From Prosthecochloris sp. (GTDB lineage: Bacteria > Bacteroidota > Chlorobiia > Chlorobiales > Chlorobiaceae): a DNA stretch of 62,738 nucleotides. The translations under genes and the position numbers were made by a program. The stretch covers positions 1 through 62,738 of the forward strand of contig RAZP01000056.1 of NCBI GenBank assembly GCA_004028745.1, in the 5' to 3' direction. The notes below the pieces were generated by a model. It was not told the origin of the DNA. It worked only from the letters and a program-made list of their open reading frames with translations, and did no database searches. Numbering within the stretch: position 1 is the first letter of the stretch; each line of letters starts with the position of its first letter. Positions 50,762 through 58,394 of this stretch are shown in pieces.

Positions 50762-51013
50762 GTGGATTGTAAAATGAAAGAAATGCGGAAAGCAGGCTTA
50801 ATGGCGACTTGGCTGGTAATATTGATCCTGGCCATACCTGCAATTATTGCTGCTGAAAATGATGCGAAAGTCTATCATGGCAATACAGCGAGCAAAATCT
50901 TTCATCGTCCCGGATGCCGTTATTACAATTGTTCGTCATGTTCAGCCACATTTCATGGCCGCCAGAAGGCTATAGATGCGGGTTATAGACCGTGCAGGGT
51001 CTGCAAGCCCTAA
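50762..51013 (+). CDS. Small exported Ada-like zinc-binding protein
   Basis: Up to 83 residues. The hydrophobic segment MATWLVILILAIPAIIAAEN is a signal peptide, with cleavage probably after IIA. The mature part of ~50 residues is one Ada-type metal-binding module: FHRPGCRYYNCSSCSATFHG then GYRPCRVCKP, with four to five cysteines able to bind zinc. In Ada this fold takes methyl groups from DNA phosphate, but here no other Ada domain is attached and the protein is exported, so a DNA repair role is unlikely. Starts at 50762 (GTG), 50774 and 50783 are possible. Function is unknown. Confidence 0.75.
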   Translation: MDCKMKEMRKAGLMATWLVILILAIPAIIAAENDAKVYHGNTASKIFHRPGCRYYNCSSCSATFHGRQKAIDAGYRPCRVCKP

Positions 51014-51585
51014 ATAATATTTTCTCCTTTCGGCAATATCCCGTAGCGGTCGAGGAAATCTTTTTTCAACACATCCATAACCGTTACGTCGCAATGTTTG
51101 CCGTTCCGGTAGACCAGCTCACGCATGGTGCCCCGCTTCATGAAGCCGCAGTTTTCATACAGTCCGATGGCGTGTTTGTTGTACGACTCGACGAGGAGCG
51201 CAACCACATGAAGGTCGATGACGTTGAACGCAAAATCAAGGAGTGTCAACATGGCATCCCTACCGTATCCTTTCCCTCTTAGTGAAGGTTTGAAGATGCA
51301 GAACGACCCGATAAAAGCGTGACGGCTGATCCAGCTTATCGATTCGAGGTTTATGATCCCTATGAGCTCCTTGCTGGTGCAGCATTCCTCGATGCCGAAA
51401 AAAAACTCGCTCCTCTCCCTGAAGAGCTTGTCTTTTGTACGTACGAGCTCTATAAGGTCTTGCTGTGAAGAGGGAAGCGGAGAGGGAAGGTATTGCCGCA
51501 GCTCATAATTGTTCCAGTGAGAGAAAATTTTTTCGGCATCGGCTTCTTCAAGCCTGCGCAACAGTGTATGTTGTCCACTAAACAT
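51010..51585 (-). CDS. GNAT-family N-acetyltransferase (RimJ/RimL-like)
   Basis: A 191-residue acetyl-CoA-dependent acetyltransferase. It starts with LLRRLEEADAEKIFSHWNN, typical of RimJ/RimL/Spt-like GNATs. The acetyl-CoA loop is LRGKGYGRDAMLTLLDFAF (R/Q-x2-G-x-G/A), and the C-terminal NKHAIGLYENCGFMKRGTMR is the usual motif B. Substrates are protein N-termini or small amines; none can be named. It overlaps the end of the Ada-like gene by 4 bp convergently. It is followed upstream by a lipoprotein gene on the same strand. Confidence 0.9.
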   Translation of the reverse strand: MFSGQHTLLRRLEEADAEKIFSHWNNYELRQYLPSPLPSSQQDLIELVRTKDKLFRERSEFFFGIEECCTSKELIGIINLESISWISRHAFIGSFCIFKPSLRGKGYGRDAMLTLLDFAFNVIDLHVVALLVESYNKHAIGLYENCGFMKRGTMRELVYRNGKHCDVTVMDVLKKDFLDRYGILPKGENII

Positions 51586-51609
51586 GGTTTTGCAGCCCTT
51601 GTTTTTATG

Positions 51610-52143
51610 TTAGTGCATTTTTGCGAGGTTCTTGAGCGCTATTTCTCCAGCTGTCTTCAGGCGCTCCTGAATGTGAAGGCGGTCGATATTTCCTGCCCCT
51701 ATGGAAATGTAGTATTCCCCTTCCAGGATATAGAGTCCCCCGGTTGCAATAAATGCTTCATTACCAAACCCGTCAAGATCGGTTCTGTTTTCACTCATGG
51801 CATCTTTTATGGAGTGGAAAAGCTGTGAAGGCGGACCTCCCCCTTCGGGCATGAATGCCGGCTGGGTCAGGGTGACCTGCAGGAATGCCCATGAGTCCTC
51901 ATTTTGAGGATTATACATGCAGAGCTTCATGCCGACCGCCTGCTTTTCACTCTTTTCAGCGTCATTGACAGTTTCTCCAAGCAATGTTTCAGCCTCCGGT
52001 TTTGAGATGAGGGCACACGCTTCAATGAGGGGATATTCCGAATCCTGTGAAGCTGATTCCATCTGTTCGGGGCCTGTTGCACACCCGGAAACCGTCAAGC
52101 TTAAAACCAGGATGAATGCAGGAAAGGGGAAAAGGTTATGCAT
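51610..52143 (-). CDS. Hypothetical lipoprotein
   Basis: A 177-residue predicted lipoprotein with a signal peptide ending in lipobox TVSGC (C21). The mature part has ACALISKPEAETLLGE, two cysteines (one in MKLCMYNP) and a DLDGFGNEAFI segment, resembling DUF3558-like exported proteins; this comparison is tentative. No catalytic motif is seen. Anchoring in the inner or outer membrane is inferred only from the lipobox. It is encoded 24 bp from the GNAT gene in the same orientation. Confidence 0.75.
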   Translation of the reverse strand: MHNLFPFPAFILVLSLTVSGCATGPEQMESASQDSEYPLIEACALISKPEAETLLGETVNDAEKSEKQAVGMKLCMYNPQNEDSWAFLQVTLTQPAFMPEGGGPPSQLFHSIKDAMSENRTDLDGFGNEAFIATGGLYILEGEYYISIGAGNIDRLHIQERLKTAGEIALKNLAKMH

Positions 52144-52201
52144 GGGTTGGCTCCTTTTTTTGTAATACAGGATACAGGCAATCTCCCTATTGTAATGATA
52201 A

Positions 52202-52235
52202 TATAAAAAAAGAAGCCGTCGGCTTGACGGCTTCT
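52202..52235 (-). terminator. Rho-independent terminator of acs
   Basis: The perfect 10-bp stem AGAAGCCGTC / GACGGCTTCT with a 5-nt loop is followed on the minus strand by TTTTTTTATAT, ~30 bp after the acs stop. Confidence 0.88.
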
Positions 52236-52262
52236 CTGTACACGCGAATGATATTAGGAAGG

Positions 52263-54254
52263 TTAATCCTCTTCTTCCTGTTCCCTGAGCTGTTCCAGCA
52301 CGCCGAAATCCTCAAGGGTGGTGACATCTCCCTTGACTTCCTTGGTGGAAGCAAGCTCACGAAGCAGGCGCCGCATGATTTTGCCGCTTCTTGTTTTCGG
52401 AAGACCCTGTGCCCACCTGATTTCATCGGGTTTCGCAATCGGGCCAATTTCCCTCGAAACATGCCCACGGAGATCTTCCCGGAGTTTCATATCTCCATCG
52501 TACTCATCCTTGAGGGTGACAAACGCTATAAGAGCGTTACCCTTGATTTCATCGGGACGGCTGACAACGGCTGCCTCGGCGACCGCTTCATGCGCGACAA
52601 GAGCGCTTTCAACCTCACTGGTGCCAAGGCGGTGCCCTGAAACGTTAACGACGTCATCGACTCGTCCCATAATCCAGATATAGCCGTCTTCGTCCTTTCT
52701 GGCACCGTCTCCGGTAAAGTACATGTTCTTGAATTCAGACCAGTAGGTATCTTCATAGCGTTTGTTATCGCCGTAAATAGTGCGAAGCATCGACGGCCAC
52801 GGTTTTTTGATGACCAGGTATCCGCCTTCATTCGGTTTGCAGGATTTTCCGTCTTTGCGGACGACGTCAACATGTATGCCTGGAAGCGGACGTGTTGCAG
52901 TTCCCGGTTTGGTAGGTGTTGCACCGGGGAGCGGTGAAACAAGTATGCCGCCGGTTTCAGTCTGCCACCATGTGTCGACGATCGGGCATTTTTCTTTACC
53001 GATAACCGTATGATACCACATCCACGCTTTCGGGTTGATCGGTTCACCAACCGTACCGAGAAGCCTCAACGAACTTAGATCATGTTTGGTGACCCATTCG
53101 TCACCTGCACGGATAAACGCGCGGATTGCGGTCGGCGCAGTGTAGAGTATCGTGATCTTGTGGCGGTTGATGATATCCCAAAAACGATCCCACTGCGGAT
53201 AGTTCGGTGCGCCTTCATACATCATGATGGTGGCCCCGTTGAGCAACGGACCGTAAACCAGGTAGCTGTGTCCCGTGATCCACCCCACATCAGCCGTACA
53301 CCAGTAAATGTCCTCATCCTTGATGTCGAACACATACTTGAAAGAGTTTGCCGCATGCACCATGTATCCGCCCGTAGTGTGAAGGATGCCTTTCGGTTTC
53401 CCGGTCGAGCCGCTTGTGTAGAGGATGAAAAGCGGATGCTCGGCTTCAACAAACTCGGGTTCGTTGTGGTCGAGGGCGAGTCCCATGAGATCATGCCACC
53501 AGTGGTCCATGCCGTCATGCATGTGCACCTCCTCGTTGGTGACTTTCAGAACGATGACGCTGCGAACCGAAGGGGTGTTGACGATGGCTTCATCGACAAT
53601 TTCCTTGAGGTTGATGTTTTTTCCGCGGCGTTTTGTTCCATCCGAGCAGATAATGAGCTTTGCTCTTGAGTCATTGACTCTTTCTGTGATCGCATGTGCT
53701 GAAAAACCGGCGAAAATAACGTTATGGACGGCTCCTACGCGTGCGCAGGCAAGAACCGCTATCGCCAGCTCCGGAACCATGCCCATGTAGATGGCGACTC
53801 TGTCTCCCGGTTTTACACCGGCGATTTTCAGGACATTTGCAAATTTGCTTACCTGGCGGTGCAGTTCTCCGTAGGTAAGAACCCGCTGCTCTCCTTCTTC
53901 GCCTTCCCAGATAATCGCTGCCTTGTTTTTTCTCCAGCTGTTTACATGTCTGTCAATCGCGTTATAGCAGATGTTTGTTGTTCCCCCGGTAAACCATTTT
54001 GCGTATGGTGTATTCCACTCAAGAACCTTGTCCCATTTTTTCTCCCAGTGAAAATTTTCGGCGATACCAGCCCAGTATTTTTCAGGATCTTTTTCGGCTT
54101 TTGCATAGAGCTTTTCGTACTCATCCATAGAGGATATATGGGCGTTCTGTGAAAAATCAGAGGGGGGCGGGAACTTTCGTTTTTCCGACAAAACTGAACT
54201 GATTGACTCTTGGTCGGCAGGTTTCTGATTCGATTGTTTTCTTTCCTTGGCCAT
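52263..54254 (-). CDS. acs: Acetyl-CoA synthetase
   Basis: An AMP-forming synthetase that activates acetate, 663 residues. Signatures are YTSGSTGKPKGILHTTGGY (phosphate loop), TWWQTETGG, YFTGDGARKDEDGYIWIMGR, and the acetylatable lysine loop TRSGKIMRR near the C-terminus, a classic sirtuin target in other bacteria. The sirtuin at 26941 might therefore regulate it, which is inference. The acidic QEEED tail is a local feature. A strong terminator follows. Its role would be acetate assimilation. Confidence 0.97.
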   Translation of the reverse strand: MAKERKQSNQKPADQESISSVLSEKRKFPPPSDFSQNAHISSMDEYEKLYAKAEKDPEKYWAGIAENFHWEKKWDKVLEWNTPYAKWFTGGTTNICYNAIDRHVNSWRKNKAAIIWEGEEGEQRVLTYGELHRQVSKFANVLKIAGVKPGDRVAIYMGMVPELAIAVLACARVGAVHNVIFAGFSAHAITERVNDSRAKLIICSDGTKRRGKNINLKEIVDEAIVNTPSVRSVIVLKVTNEEVHMHDGMDHWWHDLMGLALDHNEPEFVEAEHPLFILYTSGSTGKPKGILHTTGGYMVHAANSFKYVFDIKDEDIYWCTADVGWITGHSYLVYGPLLNGATIMMYEGAPNYPQWDRFWDIINRHKITILYTAPTAIRAFIRAGDEWVTKHDLSSLRLLGTVGEPINPKAWMWYHTVIGKEKCPIVDTWWQTETGGILVSPLPGATPTKPGTATRPLPGIHVDVVRKDGKSCKPNEGGYLVIKKPWPSMLRTIYGDNKRYEDTYWSEFKNMYFTGDGARKDEDGYIWIMGRVDDVVNVSGHRLGTSEVESALVAHEAVAEAAVVSRPDEIKGNALIAFVTLKDEYDGDMKLREDLRGHVSREIGPIAKPDEIRWAQGLPKTRSGKIMRRLLRELASTKEVKGDVTTLEDFGVLEQLREQEEED

Positions 54255-54512
54255 TTTACCAGATTTTAGGTTGACAAAAAGGGATTACCCCCCTTAGCAG
54301 GTATATGAAAAAAGAGAATCATGATAATTGTGTAATGAGGCATGTAATGCCGGACGGTAAAAGAGCGAGATAATGATTGCTTCAAAACAATGTTTCCCGG
54401 ATAACTTTCAGGAATATGTTTATGCGGTAGAGTAATCAAGTATTATACAAAAAAAAGCATTGAGGAGGCAAGCTGATAGTGGTATTCATTGACGATAGAT
54501 CATAGGAGAGGC

Positions 54513-55208
54513 TTAGTAAACTGTCTTGATTATCAGGTAAACAACCCCGAGAATTTTCTTTTTGCTGTCCTGTTCCTGAAAAGTGATTTCCTGGCTGTTT
54601 GTGTCGGTCAAAACAGTTTTATTGTTTTTTATGGAAGCCCTTGCGAGCATCATTTGATTATCATTGAGGACCAGCACAATGCATTGGTCTTTTAATGCAA
54701 TCTCCTTTCTTGCCAGCAGTATATCGCCCTGGTGTATCTGCGGTGGGAAGTTTTTCATGCTGCGGAAAACAAAAGAGTCGCTGTATTTGACAAGTGTCAG
54801 AGGCAGTTTGAGATATTCTGTTTCTTCGTTTCCGGTGCAAAGGGTTTCTCCGGTTTTTCCTGTTTTGCCGGGAAAAAACGGTACCTCAACAATGTCCGAA
54901 CCACCGTAACTTTCTGCTTTTTCCTGCATGATATCAAACAGGCGGTTTACGCGTTCTTCCAGAATTTCAAGCCGTTGCTGATCCGGTAACGCACTTTCTT
55001 CGGCAATCAGATAATTAAGATTTAATTCAGGGTATTTCCGCTTGAGCGATTTGATGAGTTTATAACCCGGCTCTTTTTCACCGCGTTCAACTTCACTGAT
55101 AAAGCTCTTTGATATACCGAGTTTGTGCGCAAAGCTTTGAAGCGTAAGATTTTCTGACTTACGGATGTGCCTTAAGCATTTCCCGAAATGGGTGCTTTTA
55201 TCCGTCAT
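54513..55208 (-). CDS. Phage-type repressor: HTH (XRE) plus S24-like domain
   Basis: A 231-residue CI-like regulator. The N-terminal helix-turn-helix is LTLQSFAHKLGISKSFISEV, a coiled linker (RLEILEERVNRLFDIMQEK) follows, and residues ~125-231 form an S24/LexA-type fold with the serine motif FRSMKNFPPQIHQGD. The usual catalytic lysine in the VKR position is replaced by LAR, and no Ala-Gly cleavage site is evident, so self-cleavage in the SOS response is unlikely. It faces two small genes across a perfect 18-bp palindrome, like a prophage switch without a phage. Confidence 0.85.
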   Translation of the reverse strand: MTDKSTHFGKCLRHIRKSENLTLQSFAHKLGISKSFISEVERGEKEPGYKLIKSLKRKYPELNLNYLIAEESALPDQQRLEILEERVNRLFDIMQEKAESYGGSDIVEVPFFPGKTGKTGETLCTGNEETEYLKLPLTLVKYSDSFVFRSMKNFPPQIHQGDILLARKEIALKDQCIVLVLNDNQMMLARASIKNNKTVLTDTNSQEITFQEQDSKKKILGVVYLIIKTVY

Positions 55209-55226
55209 GAAGAAATTTTTTTGTAT

Positions 55227-55244
55227 ATTCCGCTATAGCGGAAT
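55227..55244. promoter_or_regulatory. Palindromic operator candidate
   Basis: ATTCCGCTATAGCGGAAT is a perfect 18-bp palindrome. It lies between the repressor start (55208) and the divergent small gene (55292), the usual place for an autoregulatory operator. Confidence 0.65.
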
Positions 55245-55291
55245 CATATTAACAGAAGAAAACAGAAATAAAGAAAAATAAACCGAAAAAT

Positions 55292-55510
55292 ATGGAAGGA
55301 CAAGAGATAAAGATTGATCATCGGAAGCTCCCGTGGAAGGGCATATGGAAAACCATTGCGGAAGAGGAGTCGGTCCGAAGAGGAAAGCAGGTAACCCCTG
55401 AGGCCGTACGCATGGGTGTAAGGGGGAAAAGCGAGTACTATCTTCAACTGTATTACAGGGAGATCAGGAGGCGTAAAGCAAACCTACATTGCATGGACGG
55501 GGAAGCGTGA
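55292..55510 (+). CDS. Small basic hypothetical protein
   Basis: A 72-residue lysine/arginine-rich protein (KLPWKGIWKTIAEEE, KSEYYLQLYYREIRRRK) of mixed helix character, possibly DNA-binding. It is divergent from the repressor and directly downstream of the palindromic operator, the position of cro-like or antirepressor genes in phage switches. No family is recognised and no Shine-Dalgarno sequence is clear. Confidence 0.55.
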   Translation: MEGQEIKIDHRKLPWKGIWKTIAEEESVRRGKQVTPEAVRMGVRGKSEYYLQLYYREIRRRKANLHCMDGEA

Positions 55511-55549
55511 TGCATGTGCTTCGACAACCAATGAAAAAAATCCCCCCAT

Positions 55550-55753
55550 ATGTTTCCCAGAAACAAAAAACCAACCGGCGAAAACAGCAGGAAGCAGTAT
55601 GCGGACGCTGAAGCATTGATTGCAATGCTGCGAGAAAAAAACAAGGAGATAGAGCTGTTGAAGAAGCAGTTGAAACTGTCTGATGAGTACAGCAGGAACC
55701 TCAGGGACTTGCTTCGAGAACTGGTCAGGATTCTTGCAATAATTGATCAGTAG
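55550..55753 (+). CDS. Small coiled-coil hypothetical protein
   Basis: A 67-residue predicted protein. From residue ~20 it is one long amphipathic helix with heptad-like leucines (LIAMLREKNKEIELLKKQLK ... LRDLLRELVRILAII), suggesting a dimerising coiled coil. It follows the 55292 gene by 39 bp and may be co-transcribed under the repressor. No ribosome-binding site is obvious, and no family is recognised. It converges on leuS with a 30-bp gap. Confidence 0.5.
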   Translation: MFPRNKKPTGENSRKQYADAEALIAMLREKNKEIELLKKQLKLSDEYSRNLRDLLRELVRILAIIDQ

Positions 55754-55783
55754 TCTTTTACTTGCTCTGTTGCTTATTTCTCA

Positions 55784-58222
55784 TCACTCGTCACTACTTC
55801 GACACATCGGTTTCACTACAAAATTGACCAGTCTGTCCGGCACAACAATTTCTTTTACTATTGTCATACCGGAAAGGAACTTCTGAACGGTTTCATCGTT
55901 GCGGGCTTTTTCAAGCAGGATTTCTTTTGGTGATTTTGCCGGAGCAGTGACCCTGCCTCTGAGTTTTCCATTCACCTGGACGGCGATGGTTACCTCGTTA
56001 TCGGCGGCAAACGCCGGGTCGAAGACCGGCCAGGGTTCAAAAGCGATTGAGGTACCGTGACCGGCAGCTTCCCAGAGTTCTTCGCAAATATGCGGAGCAT
56101 AGGGTGAAAGAATCCGCAGGAGCGTTTCGACAGCAGTTCTGCTTCTGCATTCCGCTTTATGAAGCTCATTGACAAAAACCATCATTTCAGCTATTGCCGT
56201 GTTAAACTTCAACTGCCCGGTGTCCTCGCTTACTTTTTTGATGGTCTTGTGCATTGTTCTCATAAGGTCTTCAGGCAAAGCTTCTTCAGTCAGAGATACA
56301 GGACTGCCGGGTTCAGGGTAAACCAGACGCCAGACCCTTGCAAGGAAACGGCTGACTCCCTCTATGCCGTTTGTGTTCCAGGGTTTGACCTGCTCGAGCG
56401 GTCCAAGGAACATCTCATAAAGGCGTATTGCATCTGCTCCGTATGTTGACAGAACATGGTCGGCTGGAATCACATTGCCGCGGGACTTGGACATTTTTTC
56501 ATTGTCTTCGCCAAGGATCATGCCCTGGTTGAAAAGCTTTTGAAACGGTTCTTTTGTCGAAACCACGCCGAGATCATAGAGCACCTTGTGCCAGAAACGG
56601 GCGTAAAGGAGATGCAGCACAGCATGTTCGGCGCCGCCTACGTATAGATCAACATTCATCCAGTAGCGTTCTTTTTCCGAATCGACAGGGTTTTCTGCAT
56701 TTTCAGGATCGATAAACCGAAGATAGTACCAGCAGCTGCCTGCCCACTGCGGCATTGTGTTGGTTTCACGCTTGAATGAGCCGTGTTCGTCGGTTCCATA
56801 AAGCCATTCGGAAATGTTTGCGAGGGGGGACTCGCCGGTTGTGGTCGGCTGATAGGCTTCTATGTTGGGCAGGGTGAGAGGAAGGTTAGTTTCAGGGCGC
56901 AAGGAACCGTCTTCATAATGCTTGACAGGGATCGGCTCCCCCCAGTAGCGCTGACGGCTGAAAATCCAGTCACGGAGTTTGTAATTGACCGTTCTTTTGC
57001 CTTTTCCTTTCTTTTCAAGCCAGTCGGCCATGACATCGAATGCTTTATCGAATGTCAAACCGTCGATGCTGATTTCATCGTTCGAGGAATTGACACAGAC
57101 GCTGTTTTTTTCCTCGAAGACGGCTTCTTCTACATCATGCGGGCTTTTGATGACCTCGATGATAGGAAGACCGAACTTTTTCGCAAACTCCCAGTCACGT
57201 TCGTCATGGGCCGGTACCGACATGATCGCACCGGTACCGTAGCTGGTGAGGACAAAGTCTGATATCCAGACAGGCAAGGCCTGTCTGTTTGCCGGATTGA
57301 CAGCATATGATCCCGTAAAAACACCTGTTTTTTCTTTCTGCAAACCGGTTCGTTCAAGCTCTGTTTTCAGTTTTGCACGTTCGATATATTCTTTTACTTC
57401 CACAAGCTGCTGGGCGGTTGCAAGCTTTTCAGCCATAGGATGTTCAGGGGATACTACCAGATAGGTAGACCCGAAAAGCGTGTCGGGCCTTGTTGTATAA
57501 ACCTTGATGTTTGTCCTGTGGCAGGGCAGCTCAAAATCGATTTCAACCCCTTCCGATCGTCCGATCCAGTTTCGCTGCATCTGCTTGACATTTTCCGGCC
57601 AGTCAACCTCGTCAAGATCCTTGAGCAAGCGCTCGGCGTAAGCAGTGATTTTCAGTACCCATTGGCGGAGAGGTTTACGGACCACGGTGTAGCCGTCTGC
57701 GATTTTCTCATCAACTTCTTCATTTGCAAGAACGGTTTTCAGTTCTTCGCACCAGTTGACATCAACCTCGCTCATGTAAGCAAGGCCGCGGTCAAGCATC
57801 TGAAGGAAAATCCATTGAGTCCATTTGTAGTATTCAGGGTCGGTTGTATTTATCTCGCGGCTCCAATCGTAAGAGAAGCCCATTCGCTGAAGCGTTTCCT
57901 TGAAACTGCCGACATTTTTTTCCGTGATAACCTTCGGGTGAGTGCCTGTTTTAATGGCGAACTGCTCAGCCGGCAGCCCGAACGCGTCCCATCCCATAGG
58001 GTGCAACACATTGTGTTCCCGGCTGCGTTTGTAGCGGGCGACGATATCTGTTGCGGTGTACCCTTCAAGATGCCCGACATGCAGTCCGGAGCCGCTTGGG
58101 TAAGGGAACATGTCAAGCACATAATATTTGGGTCTGTCGACGGCATCTTCCGTTCGGAACGTCCGGTGTTCATCCCAGTATGTCTGCCATTTTTTCTCGA
58201 TGGTTTGAAAATCGTAACGCAT
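55784..58222 (-). CDS. leuS: Leucyl-tRNA synthetase
   Basis: A class I aminoacyl-tRNA synthetase charging tRNA-Leu, 812 residues as in bacteria. It has the HIGH-type motif PYPSGSGLHVGH, CP1 editing domain at ~220-400 (TTRPDTLFGSTYLV and the YGTGAIMSVPAHDERDWEF region, partly given), WAGSCWYYLRFIDP, and KMSKSRGNV. The C-terminal domain ends with VQVNGKLRGRV. No T-box leader is seen upstream. It is followed downstream by the small coiled-coil gene on the opposite strand. Confidence 0.98.
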   Translation of the reverse strand: MRYDFQTIEKKWQTYWDEHRTFRTEDAVDRPKYYVLDMFPYPSGSGLHVGHLEGYTATDIVARYKRSREHNVLHPMGWDAFGLPAEQFAIKTGTHPKVITEKNVGSFKETLQRMGFSYDWSREINTTDPEYYKWTQWIFLQMLDRGLAYMSEVDVNWCEELKTVLANEEVDEKIADGYTVVRKPLRQWVLKITAYAERLLKDLDEVDWPENVKQMQRNWIGRSEGVEIDFELPCHRTNIKVYTTRPDTLFGSTYLVVSPEHPMAEKLATAQQLVEVKEYIERAKLKTELERTGLQKEKTGVFTGSYAVNPANRQALPVWISDFVLTSYGTGAIMSVPAHDERDWEFAKKFGLPIIEVIKSPHDVEEAVFEEKNSVCVNSSNDEISIDGLTFDKAFDVMADWLEKKGKGKRTVNYKLRDWIFSRQRYWGEPIPVKHYEDGSLRPETNLPLTLPNIEAYQPTTTGESPLANISEWLYGTDEHGSFKRETNTMPQWAGSCWYYLRFIDPENAENPVDSEKERYWMNVDLYVGGAEHAVLHLLYARFWHKVLYDLGVVSTKEPFQKLFNQGMILGEDNEKMSKSRGNVIPADHVLSTYGADAIRLYEMFLGPLEQVKPWNTNGIEGVSRFLARVWRLVYPEPGSPVSLTEEALPEDLMRTMHKTIKKVSEDTGQLKFNTAIAEMMVFVNELHKAECRSRTAVETLLRILSPYAPHICEELWEAAGHGTSIAFEPWPVFDPAFAADNEVTIAVQVNGKLRGRVTAPAKSPKEILLEKARNDETVQKFLSGMTIVKEIVVPDRLVNFVVKPMCRSSDE

Positions 58223-58325
58223 GCTGTTTTACGAATATGTTTGATCGGCCTGGCTGGTCTGGTCAAAGAAAAGAAAATCACACAAAAATGAAAAAGCATC
58301 CCTGTGCATATTTTGCGAAGTAACA

Positions 58326-58361
58326 ATAAAAAAAGCCGTGCAGCAGGTGTTGCACAGCTTT
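58326..58361 (-). terminator. Rho-independent terminator of pnp
   Basis: The stem AAAGCTGTGCA / TGCACGGCTTT (minus strand, one mismatch) is followed by TTTTATTG. It lies 34 bp after the pnp stop. Confidence 0.8.
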
Positions 58362-58394
58362 ATGTCTCTCCTTTTGCCAACTTGTTTACTGGTT

